A stretch of DNA of 64,000 nt from Labrenzia sp. THAF82 (GTDB taxonomy: Bacteria > Pseudomonadota > Alphaproteobacteria > Rhizobiales > Stappiaceae). The notes below the pieces were generated by a model. That model worked only from the letters and a program-made list of their open reading frames with translations, was not told where the DNA came from and searched no databases. Of the stretch, positions 9,784-19,058 are shown piece after piece. Position 1 is the first letter of the stretch, and each line of letters opens with the position of its first letter. Both the position numbers and the translations under genes were made by a program. The DNA lies in NCBI RefSeq assembly GCF_009363435.1, contig NZ_CP045354.1, positions 1,640,501-1,704,500 of the forward strand, in the 5' to 3' direction.

Positions 9784-10523
9784 CACTGGAAGGCAAACAT
9801 GTGGTCGTGACCGGCGGCGGCTCCGGTGTTGGTGCCGAAACGGCGCAGGCATTCAACCGGCAAGGCGCGCGCGTTACGATATTGGGGCGACGTGAGGAAC
9901 CTTTGAAGGCGCAGGGTCTTTCCTACCAACTGTGCGATGTCACCGATGCGGAGGCTGTTGCGAAGGCACTGGACGCAGCCCGGCAGCAAAACGGCCCGAT
10001 TTCCGTTGCTGTTGCCAATGCAGGCGCTGTTGAAAGCGTGCCTTTCGCAAAACTGTCTCAAGACCAGATGCAGTCAATGCTGGCAGTGAACCTGATTGGT
10101 GTCGCCAATCTTTGGCAGGCCGCGCTTGGCGATATGAAGGCGTCCGGTTGGGGGCGCATGATTGCCGTTGCCTCCACCGCCGGGCTGAAGGGGTATCCCT
10201 ATGTGGCGGTCTATAGTGCGGCCAAGCACGGTGTCATTGGCTTGACCCGCTCACTGGCGATTGAGTTTGGCCAGACGGGCGTGACCGTCAACGCGATCTG
10301 CCCGAGCTTCGTGGAAACGCCGCTCCTTGAACGGTCGATTGAAACAATCGTTCGAAAGACGGGTCTGAGCGCGGAAGATGCGCGCGCATCTCTTATCGCC
10401 GGCAATCCGCAACAACGGTTCATCGAAACTGATGAAGTTGCCGGAACTGCGCTGTGGCTGTGTTCTGATGCTGCGCGGTCGGTGAACGGACAGGCCATTT
10501 CCTTGTCGGGAGGAGAAGTATGA
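9780..10523 (+). CDS. Short-chain dehydrogenase/reductase, probable hydroxyacyl-CoA dehydrogenase step
   Basis: A classical SDR of 247 residues, with the nucleotide-binding motif TGGGSGVG, the VANAG structural motif, the catalytic serine in ASTAG and the YSAAK active site. It overlaps the genes on both sides by four bases (ATGA). In the beta-oxidation-like lower part of the aerobic 2-aminobenzoyl-CoA pathway, a 3-hydroxyacyl-CoA dehydrogenase is needed and this is the only dehydrogenase of that kind in the operon. The exact substrate is inferred from context only. Confidence 0.85.
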   Translation: MTLEGKHVVVTGGGSGVGAETAQAFNRQGARVTILGRREEPLKAQGLSYQLCDVTDAEAVAKALDAARQQNGPISVAVANAGAVESVPFAKLSQDQMQSMLAVNLIGVANLWQAALGDMKASGWGRMIAVASTAGLKGYPYVAVYSAAKHGVIGLTRSLAIEFGQTGVTVNAICPSFVETPLLERSIETIVRKTGLSAEDARASLIAGNPQQRFIETDEVAGTALWLCSDAARSVNGQAISLSGGEV

Positions 10524-10993
10524 ACGAACCGGCTCTTAATGGAGCAGAGCAATCTGTTTCAAAGGCACGCCTGCGGCTCTGGCTGAAACTGCTCAAGGCC
10601 TCCAGCCTGATTGAGGATGAGATCAGGCGGCGCTTGCGCAATGAGTTCAACTGGACGCTGCCGCGCTTTGATGTGATGTCCGCGCTGGCGCGCTCACCGG
10701 ACGGGCTGAAGATGAGCGAGATCTCGCAAATGCTGCGGGTCTCCAATGGCAACATTACCGGCATCGTGGACAAGCTGTCAGAGGAAGGTCTGGCCCTGCG
10801 TGTCGCAGTGCCCGGAGACCGGCGCGCCAACCTTGTTCGGCTCACACCGAAAGGACAGGATGTCTTCACACAGCATGCGGAAGTGCATGAGGCCTGGATC
10901 GACGAAATTCTGAGTGGCCTCGACGCTGAGGACGTTGACGGCATGATCGGCCGCCTCGACCGGTTAAGCGAAGCGCTTGAGGAGGGGAAGTGA
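10520..10993 (+). CDS. MarR-family transcriptional regulator of the operon
   Basis: The product has 157 residues. A winged-helix core is visible: [22 protein letters not shown] as recognition helices, then the wing with [15 protein letters not shown]. Such regulators of aromatic-acid operons often respond to an acyl-CoA intermediate. The gene is embedded in the operon with a four-base overlap upstream and a start for the next gene just beyond its stop. The palindrome at 7399-7414 is its likely target, making the circuit autoregulatory. The ligand is not evident from sequence. Confidence 0.9.
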   Translation: MNEPALNGAEQSVSKARLRLWLKLLKASSLIEDEIRRRLRNEFNWTLPRFDVMSALARSPDGLKMSEISQMLRVSNGNITGIVDKLSEEGLALRVAVPGDRRANLVRLTPKGQDVFTQHAEVHEAWIDEILSGLDAEDVDGMIGRLDRLSEALEEGK

Positions 10994-10995
10994 CC

Positions 10996-11796
10996 ATGCG
11001 CAGCGACGTTCAGCACTTTAATTGCACGGTTGCGGACGGGATCGCAGAAGTCTCGCTCAATCGTCCGGACCGGAAGAACCCGCTGACATTCGACAGCTAT
11101 GCGGAGCTGCGCGACTGGTTTCGGGAGCTTCACTACAATGATGATGTCAAGGCAGTCGTTTTCGGGCCGAACGGAGGTAATTTTTCCTCTGGCGGTGACG
11201 TTCACGACATCATTGGCCCGCTGACCAAAATGAACATGAAAGAGCTGCTGGCCTTCACCCGCATGACGGGGGATCTGGTCAAGGCAATGGTCAATTGCGG
11301 CAAGCCCGTCATCGCCGCAATCGACGGGGTCTGCGCCGGGGCTGGCGCAATCATTTCCATGGCGTCGGACCTCAGGATTGCGACACCTGAGGCAAAGACG
11401 GCCTTCCTGTTCAACCGTGTCGGGCTTGCGGGCTGCGATATGGGTGCCTGCGCAATCCTGCCCCGGATCATCGGGCAGGGGCGAGCTGCGGAGCTGCTAT
11501 ATCTCGGGCGGTCGATGAGTGCTGAGGAAGGGCATGCCTGGGGCTTCTTCAACCGCGTTGTCGAGCGGGACGACCTGCTTGCGACAGCAAGAGACATTGC
11601 GCGGCGCATTGCTGCCGGTCCTGGCTTTGCCAATATGATGACAAAGACGATGCTGGCCCAGGAATGGTCCATGTCGATTGAGCAGGCCATTGAAGCCGAA
11701 GCACAGGCACAGGCCATCTGCATGCAGGGACAGGACTTCCACCGGGCTTACCATGCCTTCGTTGCCAAGGAAAAACCGGTGTTTGAGGGTGACTGA
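10996..11796 (+). CDS. Crotonase-fold protein (enoyl-CoA hydratase family) without the two canonical glutamates
   Basis: The 266-residue product has the crotonase oxyanion-hole segments ([10 protein letters not shown] and [15 protein letters not shown]). Aligning by eye to mitochondrial enoyl-CoA hydratase, the two catalytic glutamates are replaced by Ile (in AGAGAII) and Arg (in FNRVGL), with an Asp a few residues on (GCDMG). It may therefore be a ring-opening or C-C hydrolase rather than a simple hydratase. ATG 10996 is preferred over GTG 10990 because GGAGGGG lies at a normal distance. The stop shares one base with the next start (TGATG). Confidence 0.85.
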   Translation: MRSDVQHFNCTVADGIAEVSLNRPDRKNPLTFDSYAELRDWFRELHYNDDVKAVVFGPNGGNFSSGGDVHDIIGPLTKMNMKELLAFTRMTGDLVKAMVNCGKPVIAAIDGVCAGAGAIISMASDLRIATPEAKTAFLFNRVGLAGCDMGACAILPRIIGQGRAAELLYLGRSMSAEEGHAWGFFNRVVERDDLLATARDIARRIAAGPGFANMMTKTMLAQEWSMSIEQAIEAEAQAQAICMQGQDFHRAYHAFVAKEKPVFEGD

Positions 11797-12950
11797 TGGC
11801 GGACAAGAGCTTTCTGAACTGGCCGTTTTTTGAAGATCGTCATCGCGCGCTTTCAGCGGAGCTCGAGGGCTGGGCCGGCGCGCATCTTTCAAAGGTTGAT
11901 CATGGCGATACAGATGCGGCATGCCGTCGTCTCGTCAGTGATCTCGGACATGCCGGTTTCCTGAAGCTGAGTTCATCGGATGCGGGCAAGCTAGACGTCA
12001 GAAGCCTCTGTCTCATCCGTGAGACACTGGCCCGTCATGACGGACTGGCGGATTTTGCCTTTGCCATGCAGGGCCTCGGCACCGGCGCGATTTCGCTGTT
12101 CGGTACCCTTGACCAGAAATCGGAATGGCTTTCAAAAACGCGTGCAGGCGAGGCGATCTCCGCGTTTGCTCTCACCGAACCTCAATCGGGTTCGGATGTT
12201 GCGAATTCCACCATGACGGCGACCCGGGACGGAGAACATTTTATCCTCGAGGGTGAAAAGACCTGGATTTCCAATGGTGGAATTGCAGATGTCTACACGC
12301 TTTTTGCCCGCACTGGTGAAGCTCCTGGTGCGAGGGGACTTTCCGCCTTCATCGTCCCCGCCGGACTGCCCGGCTTCGAGATAGTGGAGCGGCTGGATGT
12401 TCTGGCTCCGCACCCGCTTGCCAGGCTGCGTTTTTCAAATTGCCGACTTCCTGCATCAGCGCTGATCGGCGAACCCGGCCAGGGTTTCAAGATCGCCATG
12501 TCGGTTCTGGATGTTTTTCGGTCAACAGTTGCCGCGGCCGCGCTGGGCTTTGCCCGCCGCGCGCTGGATGAGGCACTCAAGCGTGTTTCCAGCCGGCATG
12601 TTCAGGGCTCTCCGCTTGCGGAATTGCAGATGGTGCAGGGTCATATCGCCGACATGGCGCTTGATATCGATGCCGCTGCGCTTTTGACCTACCGTGCCGC
12701 GTGGACGAAGGATGCAGGTGCCCCGCGCGTGTCCCGCGAAGCTGCGATGGCCAAGCTTTTTGCGACCGATCAGGCGCAACAGGTCATCGACAAGGCTGTG
12801 CAGCTTCATGGCGGAGACGGGGTTCGCTCAGGCGAATCCGTTGAAAGGCTCTACCGCGAAATCCGGGCCCTGCGCATTTACGAAGGCGCATCGGACGTCC
12901 AGCGGGTGGTTATCGCCAGACAGACCCTCGCCGAACAACAAGGAATGTGA
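11796..12950 (+). CDS. Acyl-CoA dehydrogenase
   Basis: This 384-residue protein has the family hallmarks: [10 protein letters not shown] in the flavin/substrate region, TWISNGG, and the C-terminal [17 protein letters not shown], whose Glu sits at the usual catalytic-base position. It probably oxidises an acyl-CoA produced after ring reduction or opening of anthraniloyl-CoA. The gene is translationally coupled to its neighbours. Electron-transfer flavoprotein genes are not in the window. The substrate is inferred from the operon. Confidence 0.9.
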   Translation: MADKSFLNWPFFEDRHRALSAELEGWAGAHLSKVDHGDTDAACRRLVSDLGHAGFLKLSSSDAGKLDVRSLCLIRETLARHDGLADFAFAMQGLGTGAISLFGTLDQKSEWLSKTRAGEAISAFALTEPQSGSDVANSTMTATRDGEHFILEGEKTWISNGGIADVYTLFARTGEAPGARGLSAFIVPAGLPGFEIVERLDVLAPHPLARLRFSNCRLPASALIGEPGQGFKIAMSVLDVFRSTVAAAALGFARRALDEALKRVSSRHVQGSPLAELQMVQGHIADMALDIDAAALLTYRAAWTKDAGAPRVSREAAMAKLFATDQAQQVIDKAVQLHGGDGVRSGESVERLYREIRALRIYEGASDVQRVVIARQTLAEQQGM

Positions 12951-12952
12951 TC

Positions 12953-14572
12953 ATGCTCCAACATTCTGCTCATATCGACACGTTCTCGCGGGACAATTTG
13001 CCTGAGATGAACACCTGGCCGGACTTTCTTCTGGATGGTTTTGACTATCCAGAACATCTCAACGCGGCTGTGGAACTAACTGACAGGATGGTCGAAAAGG
13101 GCTTTGGTGATCACACGGCGCTGATCGGCAATGGCCGGCGGCGCACCTATAAAGAGCTTTCCGACTGGACCAATCGCCTGGCGCATGCCCTTGTCGAGGA
13201 TCTGAAGCTCAAGCCCGGCAACCGGGTTCTGATCCGTTCGGCCAACAATCCGGCAATGGTGGCCTGCTGGCTGGCGGCGACCAAAGCCGGTGCGGTTGTC
13301 GTCAACACCATGCCGATGCTGCGGGCTGGTGAGCTGACAAAGTATGTCAACAAGGCTGAGATCACTCATGCGCTTTGCGACACAAGGCTGATGGATGAGA
13401 TGACAGCCTGCGCGAAGGACAGCAAACATTTGAAAACGGTGGTCGGTTTCGATGGCACCTCCAACCACGATGCCGAGCTCGACAGACTGGCCCTGGAAAA
13501 ACCGGTTCAGTTTGAAGCTGTCGCCACCAGCCGGGACGATGTGGCGCTTATTGGATTTACGTCCGGATCAACGGGTGAGCCCAAGGGCACGATGCATTTC
13601 CATCGGGACCTGCTGATCATTGCGGACGCCTACGCTAGGGAAGTGTTGGATGTCGGCCCGCAGGATGTTTTTGTCGGTTCGCCGCCGCTTGCATTCACGT
13701 TCGGCCTGGGAGGGTTGGCGATCTTCCCCTTGCGGTTCGGTGCTGCTGCAACGCTTCTGGAAGCGGCAACCCCGCCGAACATGATCGACATCATCGAAAA
13801 ATACCGTGCGACCGTCTGTTTTACGGCGCCGACCGCCTATCGCGCCATGCTGCGTGCCATGGATGAAGGGGCGGACCTGACTTCGTTGCGTGCTGCCGTT
13901 TCTGCCGGTGAAACCTTGCCGGCACCGGTCTATGAGGAATGGAAGGCAAAAACGGGCAAGCCGATGCTGGACGGAATTGGCTCGACAGAACTTTTGCATA
14001 TCTTCATCACCAACCGGTTTGAAGATCACAGGCCGGCCTGCACGGGCAGGCCTGTCTCGGGCTATGAAGCCAAGGTGGTCGGTCCCGATGGTAACGAGGT
14101 GCCGGCAGGCGATGTCGGGCGGCTTGCCGTGCGTGGGCCGACTGGTTGCCGGTACCTCAAAGGGGAGCGGCAAACGGAATATGTCCAGAACGGCTGGAAC
14201 ATTACCGGCGACGCCTTTACCCGCGATGCGGACGGGTATTTTCATTTCGCCGCGCGCAATGACGACATCATCCTGAGCAGTGGTTACAACATTGCCGGAC
14301 CTGAGGTCGAGGCGGCCTTGCTGTCACATGAAGCCGTTGCCGAGTGTGCCGTGATCGGCGTCGCGGACGAAGACCGGGGTGCCATTGTAGAGGCACATGT
14401 CGTCCTTGGAGCTGATCACGAAGCGTCCGATCTCATGATCAAAGCGTTGCAGGACCACGTGAAGGCAACGATTGCTCCATTCAAATACCCACGCAGTATT
14501 GTTTTTGCCGATGCGCTGCCGAAAACCGAAAGCGGCAAGATCCAGCGGTTCCGGCTCAGGACAGCGTCATGA
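12953..14572 (+). CDS. 2-aminobenzoate (anthranilate)-CoA ligase-like enzyme
   Basis: An adenylate-forming enzyme of 539 residues. It shows the P-loop-like FTSGSTGEPKGTMHFH, the A5 motif DGIGSTELLHIF, and the C-terminal KTESGKIQRFRLR with the catalytic lysine. Length and motifs match benzoate- and 2-aminobenzoate-CoA ligases. The reaction would be ATP-dependent conversion of anthranilate to anthraniloyl-CoA, feeding the monooxygenase/reductase at 7489. ATG 12953 is chosen because AAGGAA lies eight bases upstream. GTG 12947 is possible. Benzoate or salicylate as substrate cannot be excluded from sequence, but kynureninase two genes later supplies anthranilate. Confidence 0.85.
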   Translation: MLQHSAHIDTFSRDNLPEMNTWPDFLLDGFDYPEHLNAAVELTDRMVEKGFGDHTALIGNGRRRTYKELSDWTNRLAHALVEDLKLKPGNRVLIRSANNPAMVACWLAATKAGAVVVNTMPMLRAGELTKYVNKAEITHALCDTRLMDEMTACAKDSKHLKTVVGFDGTSNHDAELDRLALEKPVQFEAVATSRDDVALIGFTSGSTGEPKGTMHFHRDLLIIADAYAREVLDVGPQDVFVGSPPLAFTFGLGGLAIFPLRFGAAATLLEAATPPNMIDIIEKYRATVCFTAPTAYRAMLRAMDEGADLTSLRAAVSAGETLPAPVYEEWKAKTGKPMLDGIGSTELLHIFITNRFEDHRPACTGRPVSGYEAKVVGPDGNEVPAGDVGRLAVRGPTGCRYLKGERQTEYVQNGWNITGDAFTRDADGYFHFAARNDDIILSSGYNIAGPEVEAALLSHEAVAECAVIGVADEDRGAIVEAHVVLGADHEASDLMIKALQDHVKATIAPFKYPRSIVFADALPKTESGKIQRFRLRTAS

Positions 14573-15408
14573 GCAGCAAAGCCTATGATCCGGAAAAAGA
14601 CGGCGCCAGGATGGGATTTTCCGACGCCATGTCCTATGGCGACTATCTGCATATCGACACGCTCCTGTCGCAGCAGCATTGCCTCAGCAACGCCCATGAC
14701 GAGATGCTGTTCATCGTTCAGCATCAGACGTCAGAACTCTGGATGAAGCTGATCATCCATGAATTGGCAGCTGCCCGCGAAGCCTTGAGAACAGGCAACA
14801 CGGCGAAGATGTTCAAGATGCTGGCCCGGGTCAGCCGGATATTCGAACAGCTCAACAATCAGTGGGATGTGTTGCGCACCATGACACCGGCTGATTACAC
14901 GCTGTTTCGCGAAGCACTGGGTCCGTCATCGGGTTTCCAGTCCTACCAGTACCGCATGATCGAATATGTGCTCGGCAACCGAAATCCGAACATGTTGAAG
15001 CCCCATGCGCATTTGCCGGACATCCACAAGGAGCTGTCTGCAGAACTTGCCCGTCCGAGTTTTTATGATGAGGTTGTTCGCTTGCTTTTCCGAACACTGG
15101 ATGGTCATGAGGACAATGCTCCAGCTCCACAGCTGGAAAAGCCGCATGAGGCACATCCCGAAATTCAGGCACGATGGAAGCAGGTTTACGAGAACATTGA
15201 AACCTACTGGACGCTCTATGAACTGGGCGAAAAACTGGTCGATATGGAAGATTATTTCCGCCGTTGGCGCTTCAACCATGTCACGACCGTTGAGCGCGTC
15301 ATCGGCTTTAAGCGTGGCACGGGCGGCACGTCCGGGGTTGCCTATTTGAGGCGGATGCTTGAAGTGGAACTCTTTCCCGAACTTTGGCATTTGAGAGGTG
15401 AGCTATGA
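14569..15408 (+). CDS. kynA: Tryptophan 2,3-dioxygenase
   Basis: The 279-residue protein has the family segments FIVQHQTSELWMKL near the N-terminus, FQSYQYRMIEY in the middle and RWRFNHVTTVERVIG followed by GTGGTSGVAYLR. His237 in RFNH corresponds to the proximal haem ligand. It opens the tryptophan indole ring to give N-formylkynurenine. The gene overlaps the ligase gene (ATGA) and kynureninase (ATGA). A kynurenine formamidase, needed for the next step, is not present anywhere in the window. Confidence 0.95.
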   Translation: MSSKAYDPEKDGARMGFSDAMSYGDYLHIDTLLSQQHCLSNAHDEMLFIVQHQTSELWMKLIIHELAAAREALRTGNTAKMFKMLARVSRIFEQLNNQWDVLRTMTPADYTLFREALGPSSGFQSYQYRMIEYVLGNRNPNMLKPHAHLPDIHKELSAELARPSFYDEVVRLLFRTLDGHEDNAPAPQLEKPHEAHPEIQARWKQVYENIETYWTLYELGEKLVDMEDYFRRWRFNHVTTVERVIGFKRGTGGTSGVAYLRRMLEVELFPELWHLRGEL

Positions 15409-16592
15409 GCCTGCCAAAGAAAGAGCTCTTCGATATTCCAGCCGATGTCATTTATCTGGACGGCAACTCTCTCGGTCCCTTGCCGAAAGGGGCCTCGACA
15501 CGCGCGGGTGAAGTAATCGAGAAAGAGTGGGGCAGGGAGTTGATCCGGGCCTGGAATACGGCCGACTGGATTGCGTTGCCCAAACGCGTTGGCGATCGGA
15601 TTGCCCGTTTGATTGGGGCTCCGGAAGGCTCTGTCGCGACCGGCGACACTTTGTCGATCAAGGTCTACCAGGGGTTGGCTGCCGCTTTCAAAATGCGTCC
15701 TGAGCGGCGTGTAATCCTTTCGGACCGGGGCAACTTTCCAACGGATCTCTATATGGCCCAGGGTCTGATGAGCACTGTCGACAAGGGCTATGAATTGCGC
15801 ACCCCGGCTCCGGAAGACGTGATGGATCATATTTCTGAAGACGTCGCTGCTGTGATGCTGACACATGTCGATTACCGCTCAGGTCGTCTTCATGACATGA
15901 AAGAGGTCACGGAAAGGGCTCATGCGGCAGGTGCCGTAATGATCTGGGATCTGGCGCATAGTGCAGGTGCGGTGCCACTGGATCTTTCCGGTTCCAAGGC
16001 GGAGTTTGCCGTTGGATGCACCTATAAATATCTCAACGGCGGGCCGGGTGCTCCGGCGTTTATTTATGCTCGACCGGATCTGATCGAAAGCGTTGAACCA
16101 GCTCTGGCAGGCTGGATGGGACATGAAGCACCGTTTGCGATGGAACCGGGCTACCGTCCGGCCATGTCCACGGAGCGGCTGCGTGTGGGAACGCCGCCGG
16201 TGGTTCAGCTATCGATCCTCGATGCAGCACTCGACGCGTGGAATGACGTCGACATGAGCGATATCCGCAAGGCGTCGCTGGACCTCTCGGAATGCTTCAT
16301 TGCCGAAGTGGAGCGGCGTTGTCCGGTGCTCAAACTCGCGTCTCCGCGCGAGGGTGCATTGCGCGGCAGTCAGGTGTCCTTTGCGTTTGAGCATGGGTAT
16401 GCGGCGATGCAGGCCTTGATCGACAAGGGCGTGATCGGTGACTTTCGAGCTCCTGACATCATGCGGTTCGGCTTCACGCCGCTCTATCTCGACGAAGAAG
16501 ATGTCATTGCTGCCGCGAAAATTCTTGAAAAGGTGATTGCCGGAGAGCTCTGGCGGGATCCGAAATACCAGACGAAATCACGTGTAACCTGA
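15405..16592 (+). CDS. kynU: Kynureninase
   Basis: A PLP enzyme of 395 residues, the usual kynureninase length. It begins near YLDGNSLGPLP and has the PLP-lysine segment CTYKYLNGGPGAPAF with Lys208. WDLAHSAGA supplies the cofactor-binding Asp. It cleaves kynurenine to anthranilate and alanine, so it links tryptophan breakdown to the anthraniloyl-CoA genes of the same operon. Confidence 0.95.
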   Translation: MSLPKKELFDIPADVIYLDGNSLGPLPKGASTRAGEVIEKEWGRELIRAWNTADWIALPKRVGDRIARLIGAPEGSVATGDTLSIKVYQGLAAAFKMRPERRVILSDRGNFPTDLYMAQGLMSTVDKGYELRTPAPEDVMDHISEDVAAVMLTHVDYRSGRLHDMKEVTERAHAAGAVMIWDLAHSAGAVPLDLSGSKAEFAVGCTYKYLNGGPGAPAFIYARPDLIESVEPALAGWMGHEAPFAMEPGYRPAMSTERLRVGTPPVVQLSILDAALDAWNDVDMSDIRKASLDLSECFIAEVERRCPVLKLASPREGALRGSQVSFAFEHGYAAMQALIDKGVIGDFRAPDIMRFGFTPLYLDEEDVIAAAKILEKVIAGELWRDPKYQTKSRVT

Positions 16593-16737
16593 TGACTGAA
16601 GCAAAGGGATACATGCGGACCTGTGCGAAATCCAGCTGGCCGCGCGGATGTGACAAGAGCGCGCTTCAAGCTGGACGCGTTGCCAGAGGGCATGCACCTG
16701 AAGGCGAGCACAAGCAATGCATCATGGAGAGCTGCCA

Positions 16738-17136
16738 ATGAAACCCGAAGTCATTCATCCGGAAGGCTGGGCGAAAGCGCTCGGTTATGCGAACGGGATG
16801 CTGATGCCGGACGGAACGCTTCATATCGGCGGACAGATTGGCTGGGACAAGGACAAGCGCTTTGCTCCCGGTGGATTTTTGCCCCAGATGGAACAGGCGC
16901 TCACCAACATTGCTGACATCGTCGAGGCAGCAGGCGGCGAGATTTCCGACATTGGGCGTCTGACATGGTTCATCAAGGACAAGACTGAATATCTGGCAAA
17001 ACAAAGAGAGGTTGGCGAGGTTTACCGTCGTGTGTTCGGCAAGCACTTTCCGGCCATGTCGATGCTCGTCGTCAAAGACCTCATTGAAGACGAGGCTGTC
17101 ATAGAAATCGAGGCGACTGCTTTTGTCAGGCGGTGA
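16738..17136 (+). CDS. Rid (YjgF/YER057c/UK114) family protein lacking the catalytic arginine
   Basis: The product has 132 residues from ATG 16738, which follows GGAGAG. An upstream in-frame ATG at 16717 has no ribosome site. The fold is recognisable from GGQIGWD, the ALTNIADIVEAAGG helix and VIEIEATAFV at the end. In RidA the enamine-binding arginine lies in a PxRxCVEV-like strand. Here that strand reads FPAMSMLVV, with Met in place of Arg, so it belongs to the Rid subgroups without that residue. The pathway intermediate made by the monooxygenase/reductase is an enamine, so a deaminase or protective role is attractive but unproven. It lies 145 bases after kynU, the only sizeable gap in the operon. 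Confidence 0.8.
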   Translation: MKPEVIHPEGWAKALGYANGMLMPDGTLHIGGQIGWDKDKRFAPGGFLPQMEQALTNIADIVEAAGGEISDIGRLTWFIKDKTEYLAKQREVGEVYRRVFGKHFPAMSMLVVKDLIEDEAVIEIEATAFVRR

Positions 17137-17408
17137 CCGAGGTTCGGTCCGCTGTTCGTTTTGATGAGCCCAAGGCGCAAGACTGTCGAAGAAACACTCG
17201 GGCAACTTCACAAAGCCAAATTCCATGCGGCTGATGCCAAAGCTTGATATTCGAGCGCTCACCTGACGCATCCTTTAGGCTTCGTGATTTTACAAAATCG
17301 AACCGCCAAGATTGAATGAGAGCTTCGCTCGACCGGTTCTATGGACAACGGCCTCAAAGGGACTAGATCTTCCTCTCGACCGGTCAAACAGGATTTGTTG
17401 GACAATCG
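17137..17408. other. Intergenic region after the tryptophan operon
   Basis: No gene is seen. A short hairpin GACCGA-GGT-TCGGTC (17135-17149) overlaps the end of the Rid gene and is followed by a modest T-rich stretch (GTTCGTTTT), so it might be a weak terminator. The octamer GACCGGTC or near-copies occur at about 17329 and 17378. Confidence 0.4.
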
Positions 17409-18164
17409 ATGCGTCGGATCTTCATCTGGATTTCAGGCTTTCTGCTTTTTAATCTTGGTCTAGCCCTCTTTGTTGTTTTTTCGGGTGTGCAAACAACTTC
17501 CGCACATTGGAGCAGTGCGAGCAGGGCGCCGCTTGGCGTTGCGCCCGATCCGCTTTCAGAACGGCAAGCCATCATTCAGGTTTATTCCGCCAGGGCTTTC
17601 AGCTGGCGCGGTTATTTCGGCGTTCATAGCTGGATCTCCATCAAGGACCGGGACGCGGCGCACTTCACCACCTATGAGGTGACAGGTTGGAGAGTGCGTT
17701 ATGGCGGGAAAGCCGTATCCTCTTCGAGCCGTGCCCCGGACAGTCGCTGGTTCGGATCAGCGCCGCGCCTGATCGCGGAACTTCATGGTGGAGAGGCCGA
17801 GGCTGCGATCCCTCGGCTTTTGAAGACCATACGCAGCTACCAATTTGATGACCGCTATACCGTCTGGCCCGGTCCAAACTCAAACACGTTCATTGCTCAT
17901 TTGGGCAGAGTGGTTCCGGAGCTGAGACTGGATTTACCTCCGACGGCTGTCGGCAAGGATTTCCTGCAGAGCGGACTTTGGGACAAAGCTCCAAGCGGCA
18001 CAGGATATCAACTGTCCGTCCTGGGCCTTTTTGGGCTTTTGGTCGCCTGGGAGGAGGGGATTGAGTTAAATCTCTTTGGCCTGACTTACGGAATAGACGT
18101 CAAGGATTTCTCCTTGAAGCTTCCCATGGTCGGACGGGTCGAGTTTCCCTCGACGAGCACTTGA
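17409..18164 (+). CDS. DUF3750 family protein with N-terminal membrane segment
   Basis: The product has 251 residues. Residues 5-25 form a hydrophobic helix after a basic MRR start, consistent with a membrane anchor or signal sequence. The periplasmic part carries features I associate with DUF3750: WRGYFGVHSWI, YEVTGWRVR, WPGPNSNTF and LDLPPTAVGKDF. The conserved His, Trp and Asn-Thr could form an active site, but no function is established. It stands alone between the tryptophan operon and a convergent operon, with no strong ribosome site before the ATG. Confidence 0.8.
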   Translation: MRRIFIWISGFLLFNLGLALFVVFSGVQTTSAHWSSASRAPLGVAPDPLSERQAIIQVYSARAFSWRGYFGVHSWISIKDRDAAHFTTYEVTGWRVRYGGKAVSSSSRAPDSRWFGSAPRLIAELHGGEAEAAIPRLLKTIRSYQFDDRYTVWPGPNSNTFIAHLGRVVPELRLDLPPTAVGKDFLQSGLWDKAPSGTGYQLSVLGLFGLLVAWEEGIELNLFGLTYGIDVKDFSLKLPMVGRVEFPSTST

Positions 18165-18299
18165 TCTTTTGAAGCTGTCACGCAAACGGTGACAAAGAGG
18201 ATACGTGGGACAGAACGGTCCTGGTGCGAGTATCGGCCAATACCGGACTTCCGCTTTCACTGCTGCGAATGAGAAAGTGGACCAAAGCGGCTTCGGTGC

Positions 18300-19058
18300 C
18301 TAACAAAGATGGCTATTCATCCAGTCGAGGCCCTCTTCTGTGGCACTCACCGGTTTGTATTCAGCACCGATTGGTTTCTTCCAGCCGAGGTCAGCAATCT
18401 TGGAAAATACGGTCGGATAGTGCAGCTCGCCGTGATCTGGTGCTCGGCGATCAGGGACCGATGCAATCTGAATATGACCGACAATAGGCAAGAGGTCCTG
18501 CAACCGGAAAAGTACGTCGCCTTCGTTGCGTGCGACATGATAGCAGTCGAACATGAGTTTCAGGTTCGGGGCGGCGAGCTTGGTGATGATGTCCCTTGCC
18601 TGCGTGGTGTTCGTCAAGAAGTATCCCGGTGCGTCATGCCGGTTTAACGGTTCGATCAGGATGGTTCGGCTGGTGCGTGTCACCGCATAGTCAAGGTTCT
18701 TCAAAAAGGTGGCTTGCGCTTTTGGTCCGCTCGCTTTCCCGGCCATTACGTGGATCGCAGCGGTATCGGTGCGGTTCGCATAATCGATTGCTTCGTCAAT
18801 TGCTGCCCGAGCTTCATCTTCCCTTTCAGGAAGCGCAGCAAGACCGTTTTCTCCTTTCGAGACATCACCGCGCCTTGTATTCAGGCCGAGCATCTTGAGC
18901 CCCGTTTCCTCAAGTGCCGCCTTTAAATCGAGCACTGGTGTCTCATAAGGCCAATGGCATTCAACGGCATCGAAATCGTGCGCCCTGGCTGCCCGGATTG
19001 CCGCTGGCAGGGAGCGGTCGGCCCACAAGAAGCCGAGATTTGCCGAGAAGCTAGTCAC
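18300..19058 (-). CDS. otnI: 2-oxo-tetronate isomerase (hydroxypyruvate isomerase family)
   Basis: A xylose-isomerase-like TIM barrel of 252 residues. Motifs include ECHWPYETP near the start, LIEPLNRHD, MFDCYHVAR and GHIQIASVPDR, with acidic and histidine metal ligands typical of the hydroxypyruvate isomerase family. Last gene of a nine-gene operon, overlapping its upstream neighbour by four bases. Beside a DUF1537 kinase and class II aldolase, members of this family convert 2-oxo-tetronate to 3-oxo-tetronate, and the product is assigned on that ground. Confidence 0.88.
   Translation of the reverse strand: MTSFSANLGFLWADRSLPAAIRAARAHDFDAVECHWPYETPVLDLKAALEETGLKMLGLNTRRGDVSKGENGLAALPEREDEARAAIDEAIDYANRTDTAAIHVMAGKASGPKAQATFLKNLDYAVTRTSRTILIEPLNRHDAPGYFLTNTTQARDIITKLAAPNLKLMFDCYHVARNEGDVLFRLQDLLPIVGHIQIASVPDRRAPDHGELHYPTVFSKIADLGWKKPIGAEYKPVSATEEGLDWMNSHLC

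Noticed and set aside
18176..18194. Inverted repeat TGTCAC-N7-GTGACA after the DUF3750 gene
   Set aside because: Short stem without a T-run. Too weak to call a terminator.
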